The notes under the pieces are model-generated. The model saw nothing but the letters and a program-made list of their open reading frames with translations. It was not told where the DNA came from and ran no database searches. Below are positions 25,577 through 34,481 of a DNA stretch of 64,000 bases, piece after piece. The translations under genes and the position numbers were made by a program. The stretch is from Ensifer adhaerens. GTDB taxonomy: Bacteria; Pseudomonadota; Alphaproteobacteria; Rhizobiales; Rhizobiaceae. How positions within the stretch are numbered: position 1 is the first letter of the stretch; the number at the start of each line of letters is the position of its first letter. The stretch spans positions 1-64,000 of the forward strand of contig NZ_LGAP01000020.1 of assembly GCF_001270265.1 (NCBI RefSeq), in the 5' to 3' direction.

Positions 25577-27325
25577 ATGACATCCACATCGACCTTCGCG
25601 CCATCGGGCGGTAGCCGGCTGCTCCGATCAGGCTTCATCATGCCGGCAATCCTCGTTGCCATAGTCGCCGTTCTGGTGGTGGCGCCTCTTGTCCGCATTC
25701 TTCTATCGACGCTCACCCCAGCCGGGATCGAGGCCTGGCAGGCGGTCCTCGTCAGCCCGCTGTCCTTCAATCTTTGGTGGCGGCCGCTCTTCAACACCAT
25801 GGTTCTCGGCTTCGGCGTTGCCAGCGGCTGTCTCATCCTTGGCGGGTTCCTGGCCTGGCTGGTGGTGCTCACTGACGTGCCCGGGCGCCGCCTGCTTGGG
25901 CTGATGGCGACCTTGCCCTATATGATCCCGAGCTTCGCGGCGGCGCTCGCCTGGGGAACGCTGTTTCGAAACTCCCGGCTCGGCGGTTCCGCCGGCTTCT
26001 TCGAGACCAATGGCCTGGCCATTCCCGATTGGCTCGCCTGGGGGCTGGTGCCGACCGCGATCGTGCTCATCGCCCACTATTATTCGCTGGCCTATACGAT
26101 CATCGCCGCTGCCTTGAGTTCGGTTGGGGCCGACCTCGTTGAAGCGGGTCAGATGGCCGGCGCCAGGCGTCCTCGCATCTTCTTCGGCATCATCCTGCCT
26201 GTCGTCACGCCGGCCCTGATCGCAGCAGCCTCGCTCACCTTCGCCGGTGCCGTTGCCAACTTTGCAGCACCTGCGCTCCTTGGACTGCCGGTGCGCATGC
26301 AGACGCTTTCGACCCGCCTCTTCGGCATGATCGAGACCGGCCAGAACGAGCGCGGCTTCGTGCTTGCGCTGCTGCTGATCACCGTCTCGGCCTTGTTCCT
26401 GTGGATGTCGGATCGCATCGTCTCGGGCCGCAAGGCCTTCATTACGGTCACAGGTAAGGGCGGTCGCACGAAACGTTTTCCCCTTGGCGTCTGGCGCTGG
26501 CCGCTCTTTGCGATCGCCGTTGCCATCGGCCTTCTAGCCACCGTGACGCCGGTTCTGGTGCTCGCGGCGTCCAGCCTTGCGCCTCAAAGCGGTGCCCTGT
26601 TCTCGAACTGGACGTTGCATTTCTGGATCGGTGAAGGCGGTGGCGAAATTGCACAGGGGCAGGCGGGAATCTTCCGCAATCCTGTTCTTATCGATGCCAT
26701 CTGGAACACCATCCGCCTCGGGCTTGTCGTCGCGCTGACGACGATGCTGCTCGGGCTGGCGCTCGCCTATACGATCGTCCAGCGAAGGGGCAGCCTGCTT
26801 GCCACGATCCTCAGCCAGCTTGCCTTCGTCCCGCTTCTGGTGCCGAGCATCGCCTTTGCAGCTGCCTATATCGCTCTCTTCGGTGCGCCGATCGGTCCGC
26901 TGCCTTCGCTTTACGGCACCTTTGCGCTGCTGGTGATCGCGGCGTCCGCGCACAATCTCCCCTTTGCCGTGCAGTCCGGCCGATCGGTTCTCGGCCAGAT
27001 CTCCGCGGACATCGAGGAAAGCGCGCGGCTGACCGGGGCGGGCCCGCTTCGCCGGTTGTTTGCGATCATCTTCCCGCTGGCGATCCGTGGACTGTTCGCC
27101 GGAGCAATGCTCGTCTTCGTCAAGATGGTGCGCGATCTCTCGCTGGTCGTGCTCTTGTTCACGGCGACCTCGCCGGTTCTCAGCATGGTCGCCTATCGTT
27201 ATGCCGCCGAGGGCTTCATGCAGTTTGCCAACGCCATCACCCTCGTCATCCTTATCGTCTGCCTTGCGGCCTCGTTTCTGGCCCATAGCCTCCAGAACCG
27301 CGTCCAGAAATGGAAAGAGTCATGA
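25577..27325 (+). CDS. ABC transporter fused permease, AfuB/FbpB-like
   Basis: A 582-residue permease made of two tandem binding-protein-dependent transport domains with about twelve membrane helices. The two EAA loops are AGQMAGARRPRIFFGIILPVV and ESARLTGAGPLRRLFAIIFPL. This duplicated form is typical of ferric/AfuB-type importers. Its stop overlaps the ATPase start (ATGA at 27322-27325). Confidence 0.9.
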   Translation: MTSTSTFAPSGGSRLLRSGFIMPAILVAIVAVLVVAPLVRILLSTLTPAGIEAWQAVLVSPLSFNLWWRPLFNTMVLGFGVASGCLILGGFLAWLVVLTDVPGRRLLGLMATLPYMIPSFAAALAWGTLFRNSRLGGSAGFFETNGLAIPDWLAWGLVPTAIVLIAHYYSLAYTIIAAALSSVGADLVEAGQMAGARRPRIFFGIILPVVTPALIAAASLTFAGAVANFAAPALLGLPVRMQTLSTRLFGMIETGQNERGFVLALLLITVSALFLWMSDRIVSGRKAFITVTGKGGRTKRFPLGVWRWPLFAIAVAIGLLATVTPVLVLAASSLAPQSGALFSNWTLHFWIGEGGGEIAQGQAGIFRNPVLIDAIWNTIRLGLVVALTTMLLGLALAYTIVQRRGSLLATILSQLAFVPLLVPSIAFAAAYIALFGAPIGPLPSLYGTFALLVIAASAHNLPFAVQSGRSVLGQISADIEESARLTGAGPLRRLFAIIFPLAIRGLFAGAMLVFVKMVRDLSLVVLLFTATSPVLSMVAYRYAAEGFMQFANAITLVILIVCLAASFLAHSLQNRVQKWKES

Positions 27326-28422
27326 ACGCACTTGCAACCGGTGCTGCGGACGCCATCGAGATCCGCAACCTCGTCAAACGATTTGGCGCCTTCACGGCGG
27401 TCAAGGATGTCAACATTTCGGTTCCGGCAGGATCGTTCCTGGTGCTCGTCGGCCCGTCTGGCTGCGGCAAGTCGACATTGCTGCGCATGCTGGCGGGGCT
27501 GGAAGGCCCGAGCGAAGGCGAGATCGCCTTTGTCGGCCAGACGGTGTCGAGTGGTGCCGGCGGCGTCATCGCCGATGCCGGCCGCCGCAACGCCGGCCTC
27601 GTCTTCCAGAGCTACGCCCTTTGGCCGCATATGACGGTCGCCGGCAACATCGCCTGGCCGCTCAAGGTTGCGAGATGGCCTCGTGAAAGACGCGATCGCC
27701 GCGTCAAGGAGGTTCTGGCCCTGCTCGGGATCGGTGCGCTCGCCGAACGTTATCCGGCGGAAATTTCCGGCGGCCAGCAGCAGCGTGTGGCGATCGCCCG
27801 CACGATCGCTCCGGAGCCGAGCATTCTTCTGTTCGACGAACCGCTGTCGAACCTCGATGCCAAGCTGCGCATCGAGATGCGCAGCGAATTGATGCGCATC
27901 CACAGGGCCACGGGCGCCACGTCAGTCTATGTAACCCACGATCAGGTGGAAGCCATGACGATGGCGACGCATGTTGCCGTGCTCAACAATGGTCGTGTCG
28001 AGCAGTTCGGCAAGCCGATCGATCTGCTGCGCAATCCGGCAACGACCTTCGTCGCCACTTTTCTCGGGACACCGCCGGCGAACCTGCTGCCGGCGCAGCG
28101 GGTAGGGGAAATGTTCGCTTTCGGCGATACGCCACTGGTCTCGGGCTCGATCGCTCCGGGCCATGCGGAGGTGCAGCTTCTCTATCGCGCCGAAGACGTT
28201 TGTGTCGGTGCGGTGGCGGACAAACCATCGGTCACCGCGCGTTTTGCCGAAGCCGCACCGATTGCCGGACGCACGATGGTCACGGCCATGCTCGGCGAGC
28301 TTCGCATCACCGGCATGGCGGAAGGCTACTTCAGTGCGATGCCTGGCGACCCCGTCACACTGTCATTCATACGGACCCCTGACGCAGTCTTTGCCGTCAG
28401 CGGAGAAAGGATAACTCAATGA
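27322..28422 (+). CDS. ABC transporter ATPase, AfuC/FbpC-like
   Basis: A 366-residue ATPase with Walker A GPSGCGKST, Q-loop FQSYALWPHM, signature ISGGQQQRV, Walker B ILLFDEP and H-loop VTHDQVEA, then a TOBE-like C-terminus. The internal ATG at 27322 (MNALATG), overlapping the permease stop, is preferred to the ATG at 27310. It overlaps the phosphatase gene by 4 nt. Confidence 0.92.
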   Translation: MNALATGAADAIEIRNLVKRFGAFTAVKDVNISVPAGSFLVLVGPSGCGKSTLLRMLAGLEGPSEGEIAFVGQTVSSGAGGVIADAGRRNAGLVFQSYALWPHMTVAGNIAWPLKVARWPRERRDRRVKEVLALLGIGALAERYPAEISGGQQQRVAIARTIAPEPSILLFDEPLSNLDAKLRIEMRSELMRIHRATGATSVYVTHDQVEAMTMATHVAVLNNGRVEQFGKPIDLLRNPATTFVATFLGTPPANLLPAQRVGEMFAFGDTPLVSGSIAPGHAEVQLLYRAEDVCVGAVADKPSVTARFAEAAPIAGRTMVTAMLGELRITGMAEGYFSAMPGDPVTLSFIRTPDAVFAVSGERITQ

Positions 28423-29024
28423 GGCTGATCCTCATGCGCCATGGCGAAACCGAGTGGAACGCCGAGCAACGCCTCCAGGGCCAGGACAACTCGCTGCTGT
28501 CCGAACGCGGCGTGGCCCAGGTCCGGCGTTTCCGCCCCTATGCCAAGGCGCTGCGACCTGCCCGCATCATCGCATCGGACCTCGGCCGGACGCGCCAGAC
28601 CGTTGCGCTTATCGGACATCCGGATGCGCCGTCCGACGAGCGGTTTCGCGAGCTCGACATGGGCGAGTGGACGGGGCGGCGCAAACCGGAGCTGATCGCC
28701 GAGCGCCCGGAAGACTACACCGCCTGGCGCGCCGGCACCTTCACGCCCGCCAATGCCGAAACCTGGATGGCCTTTCGCCACCGTGTCGCCGACGGGGTTC
28801 GCGACTGGATGTCGCGGACGGAAGGCGACCTCTTGGTGGTCGCCCATGGTGGGGTCATTCGGGCAGCCTGCCACGAGTTTCTGGACCTGCCGCCCTCCCG
28901 CGTCGTTCCCGTCACGCCCGGCACGGCAACCATCCTGAACTTTCCCGTCGCGGACCGATCTGCAGCGCAGCTCGAAGGCTACAACATCGGATCTGTCGCT
29001 CCCGATATTTCCGTCGCCGATTGA
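28419..29024 (+). CDS. Histidine phosphatase (phosphoglycerate mutase-like)
   Basis: A 201-residue histidine phosphatase. The phosphohistidine motif is LMRHGETEWN (R7, H8), with ELDMGEWTG carrying the acid residue and VVAHGGVIRA the second histidine. It is cytoplasmic, lacking a signal peptide. It is translationally coupled to the ABC ATPase (ATGA) and followed by a Na/Pi cotransporter-type gene. It therefore probably removes phosphate from an imported phospho-compound. Confidence 0.88.
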   Translation: MRLILMRHGETEWNAEQRLQGQDNSLLSERGVAQVRRFRPYAKALRPARIIASDLGRTRQTVALIGHPDAPSDERFRELDMGEWTGRRKPELIAERPEDYTAWRAGTFTPANAETWMAFRHRVADGVRDWMSRTEGDLLVVAHGGVIRAACHEFLDLPPSRVVPVTPGTATILNFPVADRSAAQLEGYNIGSVAPDISVAD

Positions 29025-29053
29025 ACGCTACGAGCGGAAGGGCCACGCTGAAC

Positions 29054-30741
29054 ATGAATTCTGGAACGTTTGTCATTGTGGAACTGCTCGGCGGCGTGGC
29101 GCTCCTGCTCTGGGGCGTGCGGATGGTTCGAACCGGCGTCATGCGCGGATGGGGCGATCGGCTGCAGCGGTTCGTCGAGCAGCGCCTGTCCAACCGGCTG
29201 ACCGCATTCGGTGGCGGCATCGCCGCCACCGCCGTTCTCGGCAGCGCCACGGCCCTGGCCTTCATCATCGCGGGCCTGGCCGGTGCCGGCGCCATCGGGG
29301 CGGCGACGGGCCTTGCGGTGCTGCTCGGCGCCGATATCGGCTCGGCGCTCGTCTCCGGCCTCTTTGCATCGGGTTCGTCGCTGGCGCAACGACCATGGCG
29401 CCGCTTTTTCTGTTTGCGGGCTATCTCACCTTCGGTGCGTCGAGCGAGTTTCGCCCGCGAAACGCCGGCCGCATCATGATGGGGCTCGGCCTCATGCTCC
29501 TGGCGTTGAAGGTCATCGTTTCGGCCACCGCTCCCCTGCGCGAGGCCACGCTGTTTCACGATGTTCTCGGGGCGATCGCCAACGAACCGGTTCTCGGTTT
29601 GCTCGTCGGCGCGGTCCTCGCCTGGTTCTGTCATTCAACGCTCGCGGTCATTCTGTTGATCGCTTCGCTGCTGACCAACGGCAGTCTGGAGGTGGCCGGC
29701 GCCGTGCCCTTGATCCTCGGCGTCAATTTCGGTGGCGGCTTGCCGGCCGTCAGCGCGACCCTCGACCAGCCGTCCGTCGCCCGCAAGCTTCCGGCCGCCA
29801 ATCTGCTCTGCCGCGGGCTTCTTGCAATCGCGCTGCTGCCGCTGGCGCGGCATATCATCGATCTCGCCGCGCGCCTGCCGATGGATCCCCTGCATGTTGC
29901 AGTCGGGCTGCACGCCGCATTCAACCTGGCGGTGGCAGCCGTGTTCCTGCCGATCTCCCCAGTCGTCGTGCGCCTCGTCGATCGGCTGATCCCGAATGCC
30001 CAAGCCGCCGATGATCCCTTAGCGTCCCCACGCTATCTCGACAGCGTTTCGTTGGCGACGCCGGCCATCGCGCTTTCCAATGCGACGATGGAAACCGTAC
30101 GGATGAGTGAGCTCTTGGAGCGCATGTTCCTGACGTCGCTGACGGCGCTGTCCTCCAACCGACTGGAGGCATTGAAGGAGGTCAACGCCATTGATCTCAA
30201 GCTCGGTACCTACATGGGCTCGGTCCATGCCTATCTCGGCCGGCTGGCTCAGGGCGAGCTGTCGGGCGGCGATAGCCGCCGCGCCTTCGAGATCATGCTT
30301 TTCGCCAGCAATCTCGAGCATGCAGGCGATGTGATCAAGCTCAATCTGGCCGACCGCATCCGGGCAAAGATCAAGCAGGACATCCAGCTCGCGCCGAGCC
30401 AGCGCCAGGCCCTTGACGTCCTTTGCGAGGAGATCGCGACCTCGCTGCGGCTGGTGCCGGCGGCGCTTTCGTCACGCGACATCGGCGCGGCCGCCCGTCT
30501 GGCATCCCAGAAAGATCGCTTCCGCGTCCTCGAGGAGCGCGCGATCAACGAGCACCTCGGCCGAGAAGGCATGGAAAAGGGCGTCAATCTGCGAAGCAAT
30601 GCCCTGTTCATCGATGTCATTGGCGACCTGCACCGGATCAATTCGCACATAGCGGCTGCCGCTTACCCGCTGATCCAGGCGGCCGGCCTGTTGAACACGA
30701 CCCGCCTTCGCACGTCTGCCTTGAGCGAGCGGCTGGCGTGA
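29054..30741 (+). pseudogene. Na/Pi cotransporter with PhoU domain, frameshifted
   Basis: Two adjacent frames together make a NptA/YjbB-type Na/Pi cotransporter of about 562 residues. The first starts at ATG 29054 (MNSGTFVIVELLGGVALLLWG) and reads to about 29385. The second frame then continues with GATTMAPLFLFAGYLTF to the stop at 30741. One missing base in 29370-29395 would restore a single frame, and the total length plus one base is divisible by three. The C-terminal 220 residues are a helical PhoU-like domain. Such proteins move phosphate, often outward. This is either a real disruption or a sequencing error. Confidence 0.75.
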
Positions 30742-30829
30742 GAGAGCTGCAAGGCGGGATGAGCCGAATGAACATAGCACTCGCGGATGAGGCGGCCTTC
30801 CTGAAATCCTGGAATTATACTGAGACCTG

Positions 30830-31081
30830 TCAGTGCAGCGCCGAGGGCATCACGAACACGGACATGCCGTCTTGCTCGACGGCGCTGAGAAATTCGGCGA
30901 GCGCGGCGGCATCCGTCGGGAACAGGTCCTCCCAGCGCGTCGACATGCCCTGGGTATCGATGACTTCGAGCGCCCATTCGCTACCGTCCTCGATCCGGGA
31001 GATTTCGACGGTGACAGTGATGCCGTCGCGGGAGAATTCCTGCGAGAGCGGGGACAGGACGATTTTCGGTTCTTCGTTCAT
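30830..31081 (-). CDS. Conserved-looking small protein of unknown function
   Basis: An 83-residue protein beginning MNEEPKIVLSPLSQEFSRD. The sequence alternates polar and hydrophobic residues (GITVTVEISRI, WALEVID) and contains an acidic/aromatic segment (WEDLFPTDAAALAEFL); there is no membrane segment or signal peptide. AAGGTG precedes the ATG at 31081; upstream residues in the same frame are arginine-rich and probably untranslated. It is convergent with the Na/Pi gene. I do not recognise the family. Confidence 0.65.
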   Translation of the reverse strand: MNEEPKIVLSPLSQEFSRDGITVTVEISRIEDGSEWALEVIDTQGMSTRWEDLFPTDAAALAEFLSAVEQDGMSVFVMPSALH

Positions 31082-31298
31082 GGGGCACCTTTTGCCGTGA
31101 TGCGGAGACGGTTGGACCGATATGTCGAACCGACGGCCTCTAGCTACGCCATTGCCGCTACGGCAATCAAGGCCGCCGGCTTGGCGTTTCCGGCAAGCGA
31201 CCCCGCTTGCGCGCCAAACCGCCAACGCTGGCGCTCAAAATAAATCCGCTGACCGCGTCACGGGATGCGTTGCCGTATCGTCAAAGAGATATGGAGCC

Positions 31299-31358
31299 GG
31301 AAAGCGCCATGCAGCACGTCGACCTTCTACGTTAACGATCCTGCAAATGGCGCTTTCC
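31299..31358. repeat. 12-bp inverted repeat upstream of ridA-like gene
   Basis: GGAAAGCGCCAT (31299-31310) and its exact reverse complement ATGGCGCTTTCC (31347-31358) enclose 36 nt. They lie in the 312-bp gene-free stretch 31082-31393, about 35 nt before the RidA-like start. In RNA this forms a long stem that could act as a leader structure. No other feature is seen in the stretch apart from a small ATTGCCG/CGGCAAT hairpin near 31150-31166. Confidence 0.45.
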
Positions 31359-31393
31359 ACGGCTTCTTCACGTAACAAACGGAAAGCAAAACA

Positions 31394-31816
31394 ATGTCGT
31401 CTACATCCTCGAAGTCGCCTGTTCGCCTCTTTAATCCTGCCGGGCTCTATGACGCATCGGCCAATGGCTATTCCCATGTCGGCCTGGTTGAGGCCGGTGT
31501 GCGGCTGGTGTTTATCGCCGGCCAGGGAGGCGAGAACGAGCACGGGACCCTCGATCCGGATTTCCGGCTGCAAGTCAGGCAGGCGCTCGGCAATCTGCGT
31601 ACTGCACTTGCCGCGGCCGGCGCTGATGCGAGCGACGTTGTCAAGCTGACGGTGTTGATCGTCGATCACTCCGAAGAACGGTTGCATGTCTTCGGCGCAG
31701 AGTTGGAGGCGGCGCTGGGTCAAGGTGCGAAGCCCACATGCACGCTGATCCCGGTGCCACGGCTGGCGCTCGATGGCATGCTGTTTGAGATCGAGGCTGT
31801 TGCGGCGCTAGGCTAA
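31394..31816 (+). CDS. RidA/YjgF-family protein
   Basis: A 140-residue RidA-like protein. Family members hydrolyse reactive enamines/imines released by PLP enzymes. The conserved arginine is R123 (PVPRLALDGMLFEIEAVA) with glutamates 132/134 behind it, and the N-terminal FNPAGLYD and VFIAGQGG segments fit. The central KLTVLIVD strand is typical. It stands alone between a small hypothetical gene and an exonuclease gene. Confidence 0.88.
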   Translation: MSSTSSKSPVRLFNPAGLYDASANGYSHVGLVEAGVRLVFIAGQGGENEHGTLDPDFRLQVRQALGNLRTALAAAGADASDVVKLTVLIVDHSEERLHVFGAELEAALGQGAKPTCTLIPVPRLALDGMLFEIEAVAALG

Positions 31817-32008
31817 CTGAGACCATCCCGGGCGCCGCAGATGGCGCCCGTCCCACGTCGATCGTCGCTTGCGGCGTGATCGCCCGATGACAGGTTTTCC
31901 CGGGTTAAATCCGGCCCTCTCGCCAGAGGTCTGTTGACAGAGCGGGAAAGTGATGGCGCGATGGGCGCTCGGTCTTCCCTTTCACCAAAAGTTCCGGGAG
32001 AAGGGCTG

Positions 32009-32980
32009 ATGGCATTGCAATACGACATGTTTGTTTCGTCCGATCCGGACGAGAAGGGTACACGCTCCAAGCGCACGTCCCAACGCGCGGCTGTCGGCAT
32101 GAGCGCCGGGGCCATGGTCGATCATCTGGAGGCGACGGGTCGCTACCGCGTTCTGCAAAAGCTCGAGGCGCGTCCCGTCGTGGCCGAGCCGCGAGCGGAG
32201 TTTCCGCTCGTCGGCGTCATCCTCGACACCGAGACCACGGGCCTCAACCATCGCAAGGACGAGATCATCGAGATCGGCGTCATCGCGTTCACCTTCGACG
32301 CGCATGGGGCCATCGGCGACGTGATCGACGTGTATGGCGGTCTGCGGCAGCCGAGCGGACCCATTCCTGCCGAAATCACGCGCATCACCGGCATTACCGA
32401 CGAAATGGTCGCCGGCGAGACGATCGACCTCGTCCGGCTTCAGACAATCATCGAACGCGCCGATCTGATCATCGCCCACAATGCCGGGTTCGACCGGCCG
32501 TTTTGCGAGGTCTTCTCGCCGATTTTCGAGAAGAAGGCCTGGGCCTGCTCGGTCTCGGAGATCGGCTGGAGCGACCGTGGTTTCGAGGGCACGAAGCTCG
32601 GCTACCTCATCGGTCAGGCGGGATATTTCCATGACGGCCATCGCGCCGTCGACGATTGCTTTGCTCTGCTTGAGGTGATCGCCGGCCCCGCCGATCAGCC
32701 GCATCAGACACCCTTTGCCGAACTCTATGCGGCAAGCCAGCGGTCACGCGTCCGCCTTTACGCGGAAAACAGCCCCTTCGAGATGAAGGATCACCTGAAG
32801 GGCCGCGGCTACCGCTGGTCCGACGGCAGCGACGGGCGCCCCAAATCCTGGTGGATCGAGATCGCTGAAGACGGGCTGGACGAGGAGCTTCGCTACCTCA
32901 GAACCGAAATCTACCGCTGGAGCGAGGCCGATCCGCCCATGGTGCGGCTGACGGCTTTCGAACGCTTCAAGGCCCGATGA
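32009..32980 (+). CDS. DEDDh 3'-5' exonuclease (DnaQ-like)
   Basis: A 323-residue exonuclease domain protein. The DEDDh set is complete: DTETTG (D73, E75), HNAGFD (D162) and HRAVDD (H211, D216). About 65 residues precede the nuclease domain, and the C-terminal 90 residues contain MKDHLKGRGYRWSDG, a segment often seen in proteins annotated as DNA polymerase III epsilon-like exonucleases. The ATG at 32009 follows GGGAGAAGGG. It probably trims DNA or RNA ends in repair rather than being the replicative proofreader. Confidence 0.85.
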   Translation: MALQYDMFVSSDPDEKGTRSKRTSQRAAVGMSAGAMVDHLEATGRYRVLQKLEARPVVAEPRAEFPLVGVILDTETTGLNHRKDEIIEIGVIAFTFDAHGAIGDVIDVYGGLRQPSGPIPAEITRITGITDEMVAGETIDLVRLQTIIERADLIIAHNAGFDRPFCEVFSPIFEKKAWACSVSEIGWSDRGFEGTKLGYLIGQAGYFHDGHRAVDDCFALLEVIAGPADQPHQTPFAELYAASQRSRVRLYAENSPFEMKDHLKGRGYRWSDGSDGRPKSWWIEIAEDGLDEELRYLRTEIYRWSEADPPMVRLTAFERFKAR

Positions 32981-33050
32981 GCCCGTCCGACCGGCGCTGA
33001 GCGCATGGCTGGTCTGCGAACTTCGATCTACGAAATCGGGCGGTTTCTTG

Positions 33051-33056
33051 TATAGT
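33051..33056 (+). promoter_or_regulatory. -10 box for the CTCCTCCC small RNA
   Basis: TATAGT sits 7 nt before the first stem base of the small RNA at 33063, the expected -10 spacing. A matching -35 is not obvious. Confidence 0.45.
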
Positions 33057-33062
33057 CAACTC

Positions 33063-33224
33063 ATCGAAGCGATGCATCTCCTCCCGCAGAACTTCGATAG
33101 TGCAGGCGCTTTCTCCTCCTCCCAACGAGCGCTTGCCGGAATGGCGACACTCCTCCTCCCGGTTGCCATTCAGTCTATTTAGAAAGCCTGCCGCACCTCC
33201 TCCCGCGGCAGGCTTTTTTCTTTT
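33063..33224 (+). ncRNA. Cuckoo-type small RNA with four CTCCTCCC hairpin loops
   Basis: About 160 nt forming four consecutive hairpins, each presenting CTCCTCCC in or beside its loop. H1 has arms ATCGAAG/CTTCGAT (33063-33069, 33092-33098), motif at 33078-33085. H2 has arms GCAGGCGCT/AGCGCTTGC (33102-33110, 33128-33136), motif 33113-33123. H3 has arms GAATGGC/GCCATTC (33139-33145, 33165-33171), motif 33150-33160. H4 is the terminator stem 33186-33213. The motif is anti-Shine-Dalgarno. Repeated CCUCCUCCC loops define the alphaproteobacterial cuckoo RNAs (from memory). It likely blocks translation of several mRNAs. Confidence 0.82.
33186..33224 (+). terminator. Rho-independent terminator of the small RNA
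   Basis: GCCTGCCGC (33186-33194) pairs perfectly with GCGGCAGGC (33205-33213) around a loop containing CCTCCTCCC, followed by a run of T residues from 33214. A textbook intrinsic terminator for the plus strand. Confidence 0.9.
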
Positions 33225-33426
33225 GGCGCGGCCTTTATGCAAGGCAGGGAGCGATCACTGAGAATTTGGAGTTGGGCCCGGTCGGCGTCGAGCCACCCCG
33301 CACATGGCGGGACGGGTGAAGCGCATAGGTGCGCCATCTCGCAGGCTTCGGCTCGCGGCTAACGCAATCGTGAAACAGACATCAGTCGACCCGGGCGCAC
33401 TCCAGGCGCGCCCGATCCGTCACAAT

Positions 33427-33466
33427 GGTCTAGCTCGCGCGTCTGGGGTCTAGCTCGCGCGTCTGG
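33427..33466. repeat. Perfect 20-bp tandem duplication at the GH25 stop codon
   Basis: GGTCTAGCTCGCGCGTCTGG occurs twice head to tail (33427-33446 and 33447-33466). The right copy contains the last codons and stop of the GH25 gene, the left copy lies just beyond it. The duplication leaves the protein end unchanged. The rest of 33225-33426 shows short GC-rich hairpins but no gene. Confidence 0.9.
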
Positions 33467-34481
33467 CAAGCCAGTTCTGCCATTCGTTCTCGTTGCCGTG
33501 GAAGACATTGAGGTCGATCTTGCCTTCGACGCCATGCGAGAGGCCGGAGCCCGAATACTGCCAGAAGACCCATTTCCGGCCCGGATATCTCTTGGAGGGA
33601 TGGGCTGCCACCGAGCGCAGCCAGAACGGATAGTCGAGCAATTCGCCCGTCAGGTTATCGCGATAGAAATCCGGGGCGGTGTAGATGATCGGGCGCTGGC
33701 CGTAATGCGCCTCGAGTTTGTCCATGAAGACCTGCATCTTTTCCAGCACGCGGGCGCGCGACAGGCGCCTCTTGCAGCTCGACTCGCCATTATATTCGAC
33801 GTCGATCACCGGCGGCAGCGCGCCGGCTTCTCTCGGAACATTTCGGATGAACCAGTCGGCCTGCTCGCCGGCAGTCCGGCACCAGTAGAAGAAGTGATAG
33901 GCACCGCGCTTCAGCCCGGCTTCCTTTGCCTTGCGCCAGTTCTTCTTAAACATCGGATCGAGGTGATCGCCGCCGTCAGTCGCCTTGATATAGGCGAAGT
34001 TGGCACCCTGCGTGCGCAGCTTGGCCCAGTCGATATCGCCCTGCCAGCGCGACACGTCGACGCCATGGACGGCAAGTTTGCGCGGCGATGCGCGCCCGAA
34101 ATTGATCGGCTTGGCGTCGCGGAAGCGGCGCCCGTAGATCTGCGTGCGCGTTCCCGGCGTGGTCAGGACCGCCGGTGTTGCCGGCGGGATCACGGCGACG
34201 GGCCGCTCCAGCGGCAAGGGCGTGTCGGCCGTCCTTGCCTCCGGCCGGAAGGCTTCGGGTTCCGGCACTGGTCCGGCCCAGGCGAGCATCTCCTGCGGCG
34301 GGGCTGTTTGCGCCGCCGCGACGCCGACATTGGCCGAAGGCACGGGAGATGAGGGCACGACAGAGCTCGTCGTTTCGCGCGACGGCTGCTGCGGCACGAT
34401 GGTGTCCAGCGTCGAACTGGACGTGCAGCCTGCCAAAGCCAGGCAGGCAAGGAACATTGCTGGCACAGCTGATAAACGCAT
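33450..34481 (-). CDS. GH25 lysozyme-like lipoprotein
   Basis: A 343-residue protein whose start at 34481 gives a lipoprotein signal peptide (MRLSAVPAMFLACLALAGC), so the cysteine at residue 19 would be lipid-modified. A proline/serine/threonine-rich linker (about 20-130) leads to a glycoside hydrolase 25 domain: GVDVSRWQGDIDW, IKATDGG, the catalytic DVEYNG and IIYTAPDFY. GH25 enzymes cut the muramic acid-GlcNAc bond of peptidoglycan. An ATG at 34502 is possible but places the signal peptide later. The 20-bp tandem duplication overlaps its stop. Confidence 0.85.
   Translation of the reverse strand: MRLSAVPAMFLACLALAGCTSSSTLDTIVPQQPSRETTSSVVPSSPVPSANVGVAAAQTAPPQEMLAWAGPVPEPEAFRPEARTADTPLPLERPVAVIPPATPAVLTTPGTRTQIYGRRFRDAKPINFGRASPRKLAVHGVDVSRWQGDIDWAKLRTQGANFAYIKATDGGDHLDPMFKKNWRKAKEAGLKRGAYHFFYWCRTAGEQADWFIRNVPREAGALPPVIDVEYNGESSCKRRLSRARVLEKMQVFMDKLEAHYGQRPIIYTAPDFYRDNLTGELLDYPFWLRSVAAHPSKRYPGRKWVFWQYSGSGLSHGVEGKIDLNVFHGNENEWQNWLARRAS

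Noticed and set aside
24401-28422. Iron(III) import as the assigned role of the ABC transporter
   Set aside because: The family name is ferric-type, but the RpiR regulator, phosphatase and Na/Pi gene point to a phospho-compound; left as undecided rather than called fbpABC.
29370-29395. Programmed ribosomal frameshift in the Na/Pi gene
   Set aside because: No slippery heptamer or following pseudoknot is visible at the junction; a single-base deletion or sequencing error is simpler.
32967-33242. A 91-codon open frame on the minus strand
   Set aside because: It covers the small RNA hairpins and terminator; codons are dictated by the CTCCTCCC repeats.
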